64,000 nt of DNA from Oreohelix idahoensis (GCA_024509875.1 JAMPIV010015279.1:248001-312000), one strand, 5' to 3'. Positions 33,206 through 45,193 are shown, numbered from the stretch's first letter. Program-made: numbers and translations. The notes: generated from the sequence alone by a model not told the origin.

Positions 33206-34339
33206 AAAGTCTGGAATGGAATTCACCACTATACATCGGATTTGTGGACTACGAAAAGGCATTTGTCAGTGTGGACAGAGAATCACTTTGGAAATTGATG
33301 AGGCATTATGGAGTTCCCCTGAAGATCATTAATTTAATAAAGAAAACCTATGAAGACATGACGTGCAGAGTTCTTCATGAAGGACAGCTTACAGAACCAT
33401 TTGGGATAAGAACAGGAGTGCGACAGGGATGCCTCTTGTCTCCATTTCTTTTCTTGCTGGCAATAGATTGGGTTATGAGATCATCGACAACACACAACAG
33501 AAATGGAATCCAGTGGACTCTGACTAAGCAGTTGGATGATCTGGATTTTGCTGATGATTTGGCTCTCCTGTCCCATAACCGTAATCAGATGCAGGACAAA
33601 TTGAAAACACTCGATGAGAGGTCACAGCAATTGGGTCTGAAAATACACAGGGAAAAGACAAAAATAATGCGAATAAATGCAGGTAATGAAAACAGGGTTG
33701 AACTTGAAGAAACGCCAATACAAGATGTAGAATCATACACATATCTTGGCAGTAATATAGACAAAGTTGGAGGGACAGACAGCGATATCAAAATAAGAAT
33801 ACAAAAAGCAAGAGGAGCTTTCATTGCATTGGGAAATATATGGAGATCAAGAGAAATCGGATCCAACACGAAAATAAGAATCTTCAACTCAAATGTGAAG
33901 TCTGTCCTATTGTATGGCTCGGAGACATGGAGAACAACAAAGACAACAACCAAAAAGCTACAGACTTTCATAAATGGGTGCTTGCGTAGAATAGAGGGAT
34001 TAAAATGGTATGATAAGGTTACCAACGTGGAACTGATGACAAGAACTAGACAAGTGCCAGTGGAACAAGAGATGAGAAGACGACGATGGCGATGGATAGG
34101 ACATACGCTGAGGAAACCTGTTGATAGCATTACAAGGCAGTCCTTGTTCTGGAATCCCCAGGGCAAGAGAGGCAGAGGTAGACCAAGAAGCACATGGAGA
34201 AGGGAGCTGGAAACAGAGGTGAAAATGATGAGGCGAACGTAGAAAGAACTTGAAATGATGGCACGTGACAGGAGGACTTGGCATGTGTTTGTTGAAGGCC
34301 TATGCTCCTTTGGGAGTGGAGGGTTATGAATGAATGAAT
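33206..34339 (+). mobile_element. 5'-truncated LINE-1 copy, head-to-tail with the first
   Basis: Starts at AAAGTCTGGAATGGAATTC, which matches 32075 onward, and runs to the same 3' end with a (TGAA)n tail. A 347-residue frame (33199-34242) has VDYEKAFVSVDR (Asp to Val in the first active-site motif), GVRQGCLLSPFLF and DFADDLALL. It stops at a Trp codon changed to TAG (34240). It is highly similar to the first copy, so either a tandem duplication or a second insertion into the tail occurred. Confidence 0.85.
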
Positions 34340-35283
34340 CCTGCTCATTCATTTCAATCTATTTCGTTTAATTCGCTGTTAGTTATTTTTTACTATTCTG
34401 TGACTATTTTATCATCTCTTCTTTCTATTGCCGCTGATATTATGCAATTTCTTGGGTTCTCATTATTTAAATTATTGGTGTGACTTCTTTCTGCCTTTTG
34501 AAAAAGCCTTGCTACAGAATTTGTCATTTCTCTGTCTATTTTTGGTTTTTTGCTATCTTTAATTGTATTATTATTGTAATTTTTATGATTAGGGGTGGCG
34601 AGTTTAATGTTTTCTTTTTTCCTTGTGGGGAAAGGATTCTGTTAAACTGGTTTCTTTAGGCAATGACATTGTCAGTTATGCGGTGAGGTATGGGCACAGA
34701 GAACTGACTCTATTGGCTGCCCTGCATAATTGAGCGTGCGCATTTTGAGTGTATTAGTGAACCTCAGCTGCGGTTGTATGCGTATTGTCGTATTATTGCA
34801 AGTATTCTCTTTCGTCATGTTTTTCTGTTGTATTCTCCTGTTTTCTTCTAGCTATCTTTCACATGTTAGACTGATAATCTACTTGTTATCGTTTGTTAAC
34901 AGTTACGAGTTTCTATCTCACGTACACTGTTATCACTTTCCTGCCGTACTGTTGGTGTTTGTTTGTTGAGTGAGTTCGCGTCTCATCATTATCAATATTG
35001 TTCATATTATTTTGATTGCTGATTTAATTTGTTTCGTGATGTGAATTTGTAAAATCACGATTGCATAGGTTGGTGTAAAATAAGAGTACGGGTGTACGGA
35101 TATCATTTTTTAGTATTTACGCAGATACTCGTGATAAAAGCTAATAATTTGTGATTGTATCGTGACATTGATTTGGTATAGACAAGCAATGATTCGTTGC
35201 ACTGAATACCTTATGTGGGACTGAATTGTCATATTATATTTTCACCTGCTTGTTTTTTATCAGGTGTATTCGTGACTGCATAG
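34340..35283. other. Unassigned AT-rich sequence
   Basis: I see no homology to other parts of the window and no convincing coding region. The 79-residue frame at 34730-34969 is Cys/Ser/Leu-rich without recognisable features. Confidence 0.4.
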
Positions 35284-35566
35284 GAGCCGCGGTAGCATAG
35301 TGGTTAGTGCACTGGCTTCCTAGCGCAGTGGTCTATGGTTCGATCCCCAGATGAGGCGGAAAAATTTTTAGGCCACAAACGGCTCCTGGGTCGACCCAGC
35401 CCCAAATGGGTACCAGAGCTACTCTGGGAAGGTTAAGGCGGCCGGCGTGATGCCGACCACATCACCCCTTGTGTGCCGACGGTCAAGATAATATGGGCCT
35501 AACACCATATTCCCAATATGCCTCAATGGGCGTGTAACGGGTTCCTTTACCTTTACCTTTACCTAT
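35284..35566 (+). mobile_element. tRNA-derived SINE with (CCTTTA)n tail
   Basis: The head GGAGCCGCGGTAGCATAGTG has an A-box-like TAGCATAGTGGTTAG and a B box GGTTCGATCCC about 40 bases on. The unrelated body ends in three CTTTAC repeats (35548-35566). The target duplication is unclear. Confidence 0.8.
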
Positions 35567-35692
35567 GTACAGCGGACTCATCGTCTGCAGAGTATATATA
35601 TATATATACTTACCTCAGATCTAAGGGTCTTTTATATTTGGACATGCGCCCTAATATAACTGACTAGGTTGAACAGGACGCGCCTCGCCAAA

Positions 35693-36927
35693 CTACTACT
35701 ACTTAGGTCGTTCCCCTTCTACCGTGAGGTGTAGAGGTTTGGAAGAGAGAGCGCCAGACTATCCTATCGGCTGTCTTCCTCCTGGCCTGGTTCCATTCTA
35801 GTCCTCGGTCCTTCAAAGATTGTCTAATGTTGTCCTCCCAGCGGACTCTGGGTCGTCCTGGGGGTCTGGATCCTTGGCTCTTTGTTTCCCATGCTTGTCG
35901 TGGTAGCCGGTCTTCTCCCATTCTGCAGACATGGCCAAACCATCTTAGTTGGGACTGTTCTACTTGGGTCTGCAGGGGGTGGGATTTAAAGCCTTGACGT
36001 ATCGTCTGGTTGCGTACCATGTCTCTTCTTGTTACTTCAACCACCTTCCTCAGATACCTCATTTCTGAGGTTTGGATCTGGCTTTTGTGGGTTGTAGTCA
36101 TTGCCCATGACTCGCATCCATATGTCAAGACTGGGACATAGGTGGAGCGGTATACAGCCATCTTCGTTTTCTTAACAACCTCTCTCTTGCTGAGGAATCC
36201 TTGATTTATGGCCTGAAAAAGTCTCCCAGCTGCTGCTTTTCGAGTGGCCAACTCTTCTTTGATGCCTCCCTTTCGGTCAATAATAGCTCCGAGGTATTTA
36301 AAGTGGTCTACTTGCTCCAGGACCTGTTCTCCCAGCTTAATCTGATGTCTTCTTTCTTCTCGTGATATCACCATGGATTTTGTTTTAGAGCTGCCTATGA
36401 CCATCCCTCTCTTCTCCAGCTCTTCCTTCCAGACTTGCAGGTTGGATTGGAGACGTGCCTCTGATTTAGCAATCAGGGCAACATCATCAGCAAATGCCAG
36501 CTCCGAAATACAGACCTGTCTCATCTTCCAGTACCCCACTGAATACTTTCTTGTTCTCTCCTTACATGCCTTAATGACATCGTCCATGAGGAGTATGAAA
36601 AGGTAAGGTGACAGGATATCACCTTGTCTTACACCAGTGGTGGTCCTGAACTCTACTGACTTATGGTTTGCTGTCCTCACATAATTTCTGCAAGACTTGT
36701 AGAAGCTCTGTATAGCATGAATCAGATGTGCTGGAATGTTCTTCCTTGCCAAACAATCCCAAAGTTTGCTCCAGGGGACCCTGTCAAACGCCTTTTCCAG
36801 ATCTATGAAACAAAGATGGATCTCACTCTTATACTCAAGGGCCTTTTCACTCAGCTGTCTGAGTGTGAAGATTAGGTCTTGAGTACTTCGGTTCGCTCGG
36901 AATCCGCACTGGACCTCATCCAGTTGT
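35693..36927 (-). pseudogene. LINE-3 reverse transcriptase, 5'-truncated, minus strand
   Basis: The minus frame from about 36927 to 35703 encodes RT: QCGFRANRSTQDLIFTLRQL, FIDLEKAFDRVPWSKLW, TGVRQGDILSPYLFILL, the active site ELAFADDVALIAK, then FKYLGAIIDRKGG, YGCESWAMTT, LRWFGHVCRMGEDRLP and GRPRVRWEDNI. It ends in a stop and a short (AGT)n tail. A candidate duplication GCCTCGCCAAA flanks it (35682-35692 and 36928-36938). The long N-terminal extension of the frame is microsatellite translation. The frame is open, but no endonuclease is present. The same family appears as tiny 3' fragments at 40396 and 56811. Confidence 0.85.
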
Positions 36928-36965
36928 GCCTCGCCAAAACGAGGCAAAACTTTATAAAAAATAAA

Positions 36966-37266
36966 AATATGTATATCTCTATGTATATGTGTGTGTATGT
37001 ATGTGTGTGTGTGTGTGTATGTATGTATGTGTATGTAAGTATGTATATGTATGTATATGTATGTATGTATATATATGTATGTATGTATATGTATGTATGT
37101 ATGTGTATGTATGTATGTGCATATGTATGTGTATATATGTATGTGTATACATGTATGTGTATATGTATGTGTATATATGTATGTGTATATATGTATGTGT
37201 ATATATATGTATGTGTATATATATGTATGTGTATATATATGTATGTATGTATATATATATATATTT
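36966..37266. repeat. (TATG)n / (TA)n microsatellite
   Basis: About 300 bp of TATG, TGTG and TA units. It produces long Tyr/Ile/His frames on both strands that are not genes. Confidence 0.92.
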
Positions 37267-37369
37267 TTTTTTTGGTCATGGTATTGGTGCAATTTGAGGG
37301 TTAAGTAGCCTTCATTTTTTTACTTATTTTTTGACGCCACTATATTTATGTTGTACTTAGATCAAATCT

Positions 37370-38739
37370 ATGTCTAGAATGAAAGATTTTATTGAAATTG
37401 GAGAGAAGATAGGAAAGTCGGGGAATTCTCTGCTTGAGTGGGCAAAGGCCAAACTCAGAGTATAAGTTAAAGAAAAAAACAAGAAGATGAGTAACATGAA
37501 TCAGAAAAACTTGAAGATCGAAGCAGATAAGGTGCTGAAACAGATTGAAGCAGATAAGGAGCTGAAAAAGACTGAAGCAGATCTGAAAAGGATGGATTTA
37601 GAAAGAATGAAAATTGAGGCAGATAAGGAAAGTGCTACGAAAAAATTGAAGCTTGATTCTGGCAACCCTAGTTCGACTTCTAGTGAGCCAGCACGCCCTT
37701 ATAGGCTACGATTGCCCAATTTTCGGGAAGACATGGGTAGTATGGACTTATTTTTAGAAAGATTTGATTCTGCCCCTCGTGCCTGGAAGGCAAGAAGGGC
37801 GAAGTGGTCTTCACTATTATCTGTATTGCTTTCGGGCTCCGCGATAAACACCGTGTATATGTATGCAAACTGCCTGTTGCTGACAGAGCTAATTATAGTA
37901 CTGTAAAGGCAAATTGCTCACAGAGTTATGTTGACAGTGGAAGTTTATCGCTCTCGTTTTAGAGATGCGATGCCTAGTGCCGACCAAGATTTCGGCTCTT
38001 TTGTCACCAAGATTAAACGTCTACTTAATATATGGACAGAGATGGAAGGAATCAACAGAGATTTTGATGGATTATTTGATCTCATATTGTGGGACAAGGG
38101 TTGTCCTCGTGTTGTTCTGACATGGTTGCATGTTTTCAAGAACGCAAACTCAGAGACTTTGCTTCTTTGGCAGAGTTGCGGCGGCAGTATGTTACTGCTC
38201 ACCCGGGTAAGACAGTACACAAATCCTTTGTCCCTGAGCCATTCGCTACATGTGTTGGCAGGGTTATTAGGAAACCTTTCCGGCTACATCGGTCCAAGAG
38301 TGCGGACAGGTTTGCCAAGAGGCAGTTTTATCGACAATACTCGAGTGGGCATGGCTCTCCGGGGAGCTATGATAGCTTCAAGGGGTACAGATCCCTAAGA
38401 AACACTCGTACTACCGTCAAGATAGATCTCCGTATAGATACATGGGAGGATAGAATAGAAAGTCTACTTGGAAGCAGCCGTTTATACACTCCCAGCGATC
38501 CCGATCATCGCTGGTATCGAAGATGGGGTGTGAGGAAACAGGTCGAAAGGGATAACAAACGGGAGCAAGAATTCCGTAATTCACCAAATATTAGCCCTAA
38601 AAAGGATTATAGTGCTCAACTTCGGTGTGGCGCATGTCGCGGGAGAGGAAATGTGGCAAAAGACTGTCCAAACAATTCAGAAAAAGATAATGTTGCCCGT
38701 GTTTTGAAAACATTTAACAACGAGGATTGCGAGGGTTGA
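37370..38739 (+). pseudogene. Element D gag (Gmr1-like, degenerate)
   Basis: The likely start is MSRMKDFIEIGEKIG at 37370, with a stop 31 codons on. A Lys/Glu/Asp coiled coil (IEADKVLKQIEADKELKK) follows, then the capsid start YRLRLPNFREDMGSMDLFLE and RAWKARRAKWSSLLSVLLSG. Frameshifts near 37870 and 38090 separate the middle (VYRSRFRDAMPSADQDFGSF) from the last part (LAELRRQYVTAHPGKTV). A knuckle CGACRGRGNVAKDC (about 38627-38668) has Asn for His. No LTRs were found for D. Confidence 0.75.
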
Positions 38740-39000
38740 AAGCCTTTCTTTGAACCAGATGTCAGACCATTATTGTTTTGTGGTCATACTCTACCCTGCA
38801 GAATAGGTTGGTATCTGTGTTGAATGACACAGGATGCACAACGATAGGAGTGCGCCGATCATATATTGAAAAATCGTACCTTATTGGAAAGACCGTTGGA
38901 TGCGTGACATTTGGGGAAATGTTGATACACTCTTTATTTCTGGTAGGGTGCAGGCATGTGTTCTTGAGGCACCAGTGGTCAATTTGATTATATGGATTGT
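38740..39000 (+). pseudogene. Element D protease remnant
   Basis: SVLNDTGCTTIGVRRSYI (about 38812-38865) has the DTG active site, and LFLVGCRHVF near 38940 is the second conserved strand seen as LILGCRYVF in B and C. The N-terminal half is out of frame. Confidence 0.65.
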
Positions 39001-39061
39001 GCCCGGTGTTCGTGACTGTACACAGGCCGACATCAGAAGATAGCAGGTCGAACGGTCATTT

Positions 39062-39735
39062 GTGGCCAGTGCGGTGGTAACGAGAGCGCAGGACAGAACA
39101 GACGACAATTTATTATCAATGCAGTGGGAACTGCCGACGTCGGACGCGGTCCCCTGTACTGACACTACGGGTTCCGAAGAAACTGCATCAGATTTTGTCC
39201 AGCAGCAGCGAGCTGATAGGACATTGCAGAAATGTTACACTTTGGCCCAAAATGGTGATGTGAAGCACACGAAGTTGGCACGATACTGGTTTGAGTTGGA
39301 AAACAACTTTCTTACCAGATGCTTTTCCAGTAAATTCGAATTCAAGCGCCAGGTAGTTGTGCTGGCGACTTAAGAGCAAAAGTGTTGCAGGTGGCGCACG
39401 ATTCACCGTTTGCTGGACATATTGGTATTGCAGGAAATTGCCATAGTACTGTCAAAATTGTATGGCCGGCATACAAAAAAGACATTAAAGTATAATGCAG
39501 GTCTTGCGTGGTATGCCAGCCGGTGACTCATAATGGTAAATCACGTAAGGCTCCATTACAGGTTGTCCAGCCGTTCCTGAAAGTTACCATCGATGTCGTT
39601 GGTCCGCTTTCTGTTGCATCATAGAGAGGCTTTCGTTTTATTCTAACAATGGTGGATTTGTGTACAAGAAAGCCTGAGGTTGTACCAATGAGGACTATAA
39701 CCTCTCAGGCTGTGGTGGATGTTGTTCAGTGGGTT
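39062..39735 (+). pseudogene. Element D integrase remnant
   Basis: Directly after protease comes FVQQQRADRTLQKCYTLA, then across a TAA (about 39370) HDSPFAGHIGIAGN, CRSCVVCQ (both Cys present), VTIDVVGPL (first catalytic Asp) and RFILTMVDLCTRKPEVVP. Several stops interrupt it. Homology ends near 39735, where an inverted piece begins. Protease-integrase adjacency matches A-C. Confidence 0.7.
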
Positions 39736-39905
39736 TACAAAACATGGTATAAAGGGTTTACATAAATCTGGCAAAAGCAGGAGTGGTTTCCTGGAAAATA
39801 CCCTCTTGATTTTTGGTTGTACTCTCTCGCATTCTTCAGACAATACAATCCTGTTAGGCACTCCTTTACCAGTAAGAGAGGTTAATATAGATGAAATTGA
39901 AGAAA
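39722..39905 (-). pseudogene. Inverted RT/RNase H fragment of a gypsy element
   Basis: On the minus strand LTSLTGKGVPNRIVLSEECE and FSRKPLLLLPDLCKPFIP match the RT-RNase H tether (LTDLTRKGLPDKIIW and LPDLTQDFVF in B). It lies in reverse orientation at the 3' end of D's integrase. Confidence 0.65.
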
Positions 39906-39954
39906 ATTGAGTCCACAGTGAGATCCCCTTGCATGCAGTCAACCAGCTAGAATC

Positions 39955-40178
39955 CAGAGCTACGACTGCGACTCAAGTGACTTCTCCAAGCTTTGTGTGT
40001 AATAATGTGTTCTCAACCAGTTTCACTACAGGGGGAATCCATGGAAGTGTGTGGATGATTTCAATAGTCAATGAGGTTTGTAATTCGCTTCAAGGACAGA
40101 GGTTCACTTCCACATTTGAATACTGTCGCATTGTGCTTACCTGGTGGTCATATAAGGTTGATTGCAGATATGCCTCAT
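39955..40178 (+). repeat. Dispersed repeat X, copy 1
   Basis: About 220 bp homologous to 55317-55540, sharing AAGTGACTTCT, TTTCACTACAGGGGG, GTGTGGATG and TGGTGGTCAT in order. In one frame both encode CN...FTTGGI..VWM. Origin not recognised. Confidence 0.7.
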
Positions 40179-40182
<4 letters not shown>

Positions 40183-40247
<65 letters not shown>

Positions 40248-40308
40248 ATATCTATATATATATACATATATATATATATATACCTATATCTATATATATA
40301 TATTTAGC
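40183..40308. repeat. (TA)n microsatellite
   Basis: About 125 bases of TA with a few TC interruptions. Confidence 0.95.
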
Positions 40309-40395
40309 AGTTATGCAGTAGATTTAATATAATATATAGTATAATAACAATTATAGAAATAAAAATAATTATAAAAAAAACACTAATTGAAATAA

Positions 40396-40439
40396 CTTAC
40401 TTACTTAGTCGTTCCCCTTCTACCGTGAGGTGTAGAGGT
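40396..40439 (-). mobile_element. LINE-3 3' fragment of 44 bp
   Basis: The minus strand reads the last bases of LINE-3 (compare 35700-35733) with a (TAAG)n tail. It is flanked by a perfect 13-bp duplication CTAATTGAAATAA (40383-40395 and 40440-40452). Confidence 0.88.
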
Positions 40440-40452
40440 CTAATTGAAATAA

Positions 40453-41204
40453 AGTAAGTATAATTAAAAAAATTGTTTTTAATTATTCTGGCGTGACAGC
40501 GGAAATATATGCGTATTAGTGTAATATTAAAAGTCACATGTTAACTAGCGCCTATATTGCGGCGAGACATGAACAGCCTCTGCTAAGCAAGAGAAAAGGC
40601 TCATTACTTTCCATCTACTGTGTCTACTCCACATTCTTGGTATTTAGTGGAAGCACGAACTGACAAGTGTCGAGGTGTTGTAACTATGGTTGTATATGAA
40701 AGTGTGGTACTTACTTTCTGGTACTTGGTGCTGCCCCAATTTTCGTTGGAACGTCCATGAGGGTTAGTCCAGGCAGTTCCAGGAAACAGTGCAAAGCGAG
40801 CGTAGCAGGAGAATCTTTGGAGATAACGGATAGGCAAATCAATCATATAATCAATTGCATGTCTGTTTTCAATAATTCGAATCTAATCTAATCCCATCCC
40901 AACTACCATAATTACCGACGAATGTTACATCGGTCGGTCTCACTCAAAATAGTAACTCGCGCCAGAAAAAAAAGTGCGCAACGCACGGTGTGCAACTTGC
41001 GCGGCGTTGGTGTTATGTTGAAAAATTGTATTGTTTCCATTATATATACTCTCCCGAAAATAGTTACAATCAACAAAGAAAAGCGTTCAAATGACGGTGT
41101 TCGTGAACAGTTTGATTACACTGTATAATGGAAAGAAACCAAAAACACTAAGAATATACTTCTATCTGCTCATCCGGGAACGGAAACCGCACACTATAAT
41201 TAAA
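40453..41204. other. Unassigned sequence
   Basis: No convincing gene or repeat homology was seen. Short frames (40604-40846, 40922-41128) lack features. Confidence 0.4.
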
Positions 41205-41226
41205 AACCCGTCAAGTTTGACGGGTT
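41205..41226. repeat. 22-bp near-perfect palindrome
   Basis: AACCCGTCAA, two bases, then TTGACGGGTT. It stands just before the TAATC-rich tract. Confidence 0.7.
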
Positions 41227-41229
41227 ATT

Positions 41230-41585
41230 GCTAGTCTAATATAATTGAGCATAATCTAATATACGCTTACTTAATCTAATTTAGTTTAATAATGTAATAT
41301 AATCTCATCTGGTTTAATAATGTAATCTAATATAATCTATTTTAATCTAATGTAGTCTAATCTACTTTAATCGAACTTAATCTAATCTGATCCCATCTCA
41401 CATAATTAGTTATATTTAATCTAGTCTAATTTAATCTGATGTAATCGAATTCAGTTACTTTATTCTGTTAAAACATAATCTGATTTAATATGATCTAAAT
41501 CTAAATCTAGTCTAATCTAATGTTGTATAATTTAATCAAATGAATTTGATGTTCAGTAATTTATCTAATCTAATGCATTATAGTC
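41230..41585. repeat. Degenerate TAATC/TAATA tract
   Basis: About 350 bp dominated by irregular TCTAA and TAATCTAA units, apparently a decayed short tandem repeat next to the TCTA array. Confidence 0.75.
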
Positions 41586-41587
41586 TA

Positions 41588-41675
<88 letters not shown>

Positions 41676-41730
41676 GTCTATCTATCTGTCTATCTATCTA
41701 TCTGTCTATCTGTCTGTCTATTTGTCTATC

Positions 41731-41821
<91 letters not shown>

Positions 41822-41975
41822 ATCTATCTTATCTTATCTATCTTATCTATCTTATCTTGTCTATCTATCTGTATTTCTGTCTATCTATCTATTTATCTAT
41901 CTGTCTATATGTATGTATGTCTGTCGGTCGGTCGGCCTGCCTGCCTGCTTGTCTGTCTGTCTGTCTGTTTGTCTA
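41588..41975. repeat. (TCTA)n/(TGTC)n tetranucleotide array
   Basis: About 390 bp of TCTA units that change to TGTC, TCGG and CCTG units at the right end. It is the complement of the GATA/GACA type at 58389-59167. Confidence 0.95.
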
Positions 41976-42455
41976 TGAGTGTTTTGTTGTTTGAACTGGG
42001 CATATAATGTCTGTCATGTAGTGCCCGTGTCTGTATATCCAAGTGTGTCCCTAGTTTACATTTTGGTCTTCCTGACAACCCATCTAGATCTAAGTCCCCA
42101 CTTACGAGAAGTCTTGGGAGCAGAATACAGAGCCTTCAGTCAGCGGGATGATGTCAGATGGACTTGGGTTGTAGTTGATTGTCAGGGGCGTGTCGTCCTC
42201 AGGCGCTGCCAGTGGGAAGATGTCTGTGGGCGGTACTTTCGTCACCACAACTCCGGATATCAGGTCGCATATTACCTTTAGCATACATAACCTTTGAGTT
42301 TCAGCTGTTTTGTTGCTCTTCTTTAAAAAAATACCATTTTGCCCCCCCCCCCCCCCTTTTCAACCTAGACACAGGGTCCGTAGGTTATATTAAGGTGAAT
42401 GTCAAAATGCTGTTTCTGCTTTAGTTTTGACGATAACTATTTGTGAAGTAAACGC
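41976..42455. other. Unassigned sequence with a poly(C) run
   Basis: Non-repetitive sequence apart from a run of about 14 C at 42343. The 100-residue frame 41979-42281 shows no known domain, and I do not call it a gene. Confidence 0.4.
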
Positions 42456-42735
42456 TAGCGATGGATAGGACAGACATTGCTGAAATCTGTTGATAACATT
42501 ACAAGGCAACTGCTATTACCAGGTTTCCTCTTTGTTCTGAAATCCCCAGGGTAAGAGAGGCAGTGGAAGACCAAACAAAAAAAAAAAAAACAACACACAT
42601 GGAGAAGAGAACTGGAGACAGAAATGAAAATAATGCGGAAGACGTGGAAAGAACTTGAGCAGACGGCACGTGACAAAAGGACGTAGCTTGTGTTTGTTGA
42701 AGAGCTATGGGGCATTGATTAATTAATTTATTTAC
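42456..42735 (+). mobile_element. LINE-1-family 3' fragment
   Basis: Matches 32955-33198 (CGATGGATAGGACA ... GTAAGAGAGGCAGTGGAAG ... GTGTTTGTTGAAGAGC). It has a 25-bp insert near 42510, a long A run and an ATTAATTAATTT tail. 5'-truncated. Confidence 0.85.
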
Positions 42736-42899
42736 GATTTCTGTCAGCAATAAAAAAAAACTATATATACATGTTGTTAGCACAAGATAAGAATATCAAT
42801 TCTTGTAATCCTAAGACGATCGTTGTGTTTATTATCATGATATGGAAATAGTTTTTGTTATTATAATTCTCATAGTAATCATATTGCATGTTTTATAAC

Positions 42900-43062
42900 C
42901 TATGAAGCTTGGAACCACGACTGCAACATACAGAAAGCCTGTGGCAAAGCATTTACGTGATCTTTCAGTGGTGGCTTTTGTAGCAATTTTATTTTACATA
43001 CGGCTACCAACTTCATGTGTAATCTCATATTAGTCGCCTGTTTCGGTATGCTGTAGCACAGC
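42900..43062 (+). repeat. Dispersed repeat Y, copy 1
   Basis: GCAACATACAGAAAGCCTG through CTCATATTAGTCGCCTG aligns with 47278-47400 and with parts of 45437-45520. It is the most diverged copy. Confidence 0.55.
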
Positions 43063-43621
43063 AGGCAGAAACAACTCTGGAAATTACAACGTCTAGGACA
43101 TTACTTTTAAGATTTGGACTGAAATTACCATTGCCATGTAATTTTAGCCGTGGAATAATCTTTGGAATTTGAGGGAAATTTTGATTCTATCTGAGATTTT
43201 ACACATCGAAATTTCATTTCGCACTGGGGGTTCTATTAATAAATGTAAATCACAAGAAATCTGCTTGTACATGGTTGAAAGAATGTCCCCCTGGAATAAT
43301 ACCATGGGCTGAAAAGTGGATCTCTCGGACAGCATTGACGTCATGACTAGCACTGACAATACAATTTTGAAAAAAGGGTATATAAAGCTGTTACAGACTC
43401 AATTCTGGACTTCCGAAATCCATTTCAAGATTTTATAGCCGAGAAGACGTCCAGCAGACTGACCCCTACTTAAGCCACATGACACAGACTATAGCTGAGA
43501 AAAGCCAAGCTGACTTGCTTTGAGAGACGATTTGCGTTGCGATAAGCTCAGATCTGCAATATTGTGTCTGTTTAAAAATGTATAGATAGTTAAATATCTT
43601 TGTGTCATGTAAACTTTATAT

Positions 43622-43897
<276 letters not shown>

Positions 43898-44289
43898 GGT
43901 TAACTTTGATTTACATGCTTGTGTCTTGGTAACCCTAAAACTACACTGACAACTGAAGTTGGTTTTCAACTCAATATAACCTGAAACAATACTGAACAGT
44001 ATTGACTGAGCTAGGCGAGTCCTTTTCTGGACTACACAATGCTAGCAATGCAAGCTTACAGTCCTTTCTAGGGCTTATCAGTTAACTGCTTAGAGTTAGG
44101 CTTTCTTATGCTTCTTCTTTACCTTTTTATAAGGCATATTTCACATTTGTGTTAAGGGCAGCAGCTTTGGCATACCTAAAGACCAAAAGGAATTAATTAT
44201 AATAGAAGTTAGAAATATTTTAAAATGATGTTTATAGTCTTTCTGTGTTTTTTTTGTTTTTGTGTGACGTATTCCTTTGACTGACATAA

Positions 44290-44535
44290 CGACAGCCTTA
44301 TGACAATGGGGTCAAAATGAGGATTCTGATCGATAGTGTTTAGTCCTCATCGGAGGGGCGTCTTAGTTGTAGACAACATTTACCATAGCCTGGCTCATAT
44401 TTTGCAGGCTCTGATACCAGAGTGGGACGCAGAAACATAGCTTCTGGTGAAGTGAATAACAGATTGCAGGATTTGAATCAAAGATCAACGCTGCATGCCT
44501 GGTAGTAACATCGTGCCTACTTGTCCAGGTGAATA
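44290..44535 (-). mobile_element. Candidate tRNA-type SINE
   Basis: On the minus strand AAGTAGGCACGATGTTACTA resembles a tRNA 5' half with A box, followed by a B-box-like GATTCAAATCC 35 bases on and a body of unrelated sequence. No second copy or clear duplication was found. Confidence 0.45.
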
Positions 44536-45193
44536 AAGTTCCCGGGATGTCTACAGAAAATCAAGTTACAGAAGTAACGGTAGAGAAAGAAACTGAAGAA
44601 AAATAACCTGACATGTGTAACTAGAAACACAACTAAATGTCACCATGGCCATACTGTGTTCTACATGATGAAAACAGACATAACATTGACACTACTTTTT
44701 GTTGTTTAATTTTTGAAAAATATGATATATATATTCATCTACAAATATTAACTACACATGCATTAATTGTTAAAGTGTATTGATTACTTTATAAGCTGCA
44801 CTTATTGATTTAATTCCAGTTATAATTTCTAATTTGTGTGTTTGTGTGTGTATTTCAAAAGAATATTTCATATCTAAACTGGTAGGGAGTTATTAACTAG
44901 CTGCATTCACATCACGAATTAATAGAGACACCCTTGGAGCATAGGATAGGTCTAGCGAGAAGGTGACTTACTTCACAGCTCTCTTCTACAGCTACCATCT
45001 AGAACTGTGCAGTTATCTACCTGATTTGGCTTGTGCCATCCCTACATCTAGTTCCCCAGTTCTCTTCTTCATGTCTGTGAACTATTTTATTATTTAGCTT
45101 CCATCTCGCCACATATCGCAATGGCAGTAATAGTCTGAATTTTGCTTAGTCACCTCAGAGACCCGTGACAATTACACCGGGCTCCCTTTTGTT

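Noticed and set aside
32589..34352. Minus-strand frames of 215 and 255 residues opposite LINE-1
   Set aside because: Shadows of the RT reading frame on the plus strand.
35682..36938. Certain target duplication for LINE-3
   Set aside because: GCCTCGCCAAA occurs at both borders, but the right copy overlaps sequence that could itself be LINE coding, so I list it only as a candidate.
36872..37308. Tyr/Ile/His-rich proteins on both strands
   Set aside because: Translations of the (TATG)n/(TA)n microsatellite. The N-terminal extension of the LINE-3 frame is the same artefact.
41979..42281. 100-residue frame after the TCTA array
   Set aside because: No domain, no homologue in the window, and its start lies in the repeat.
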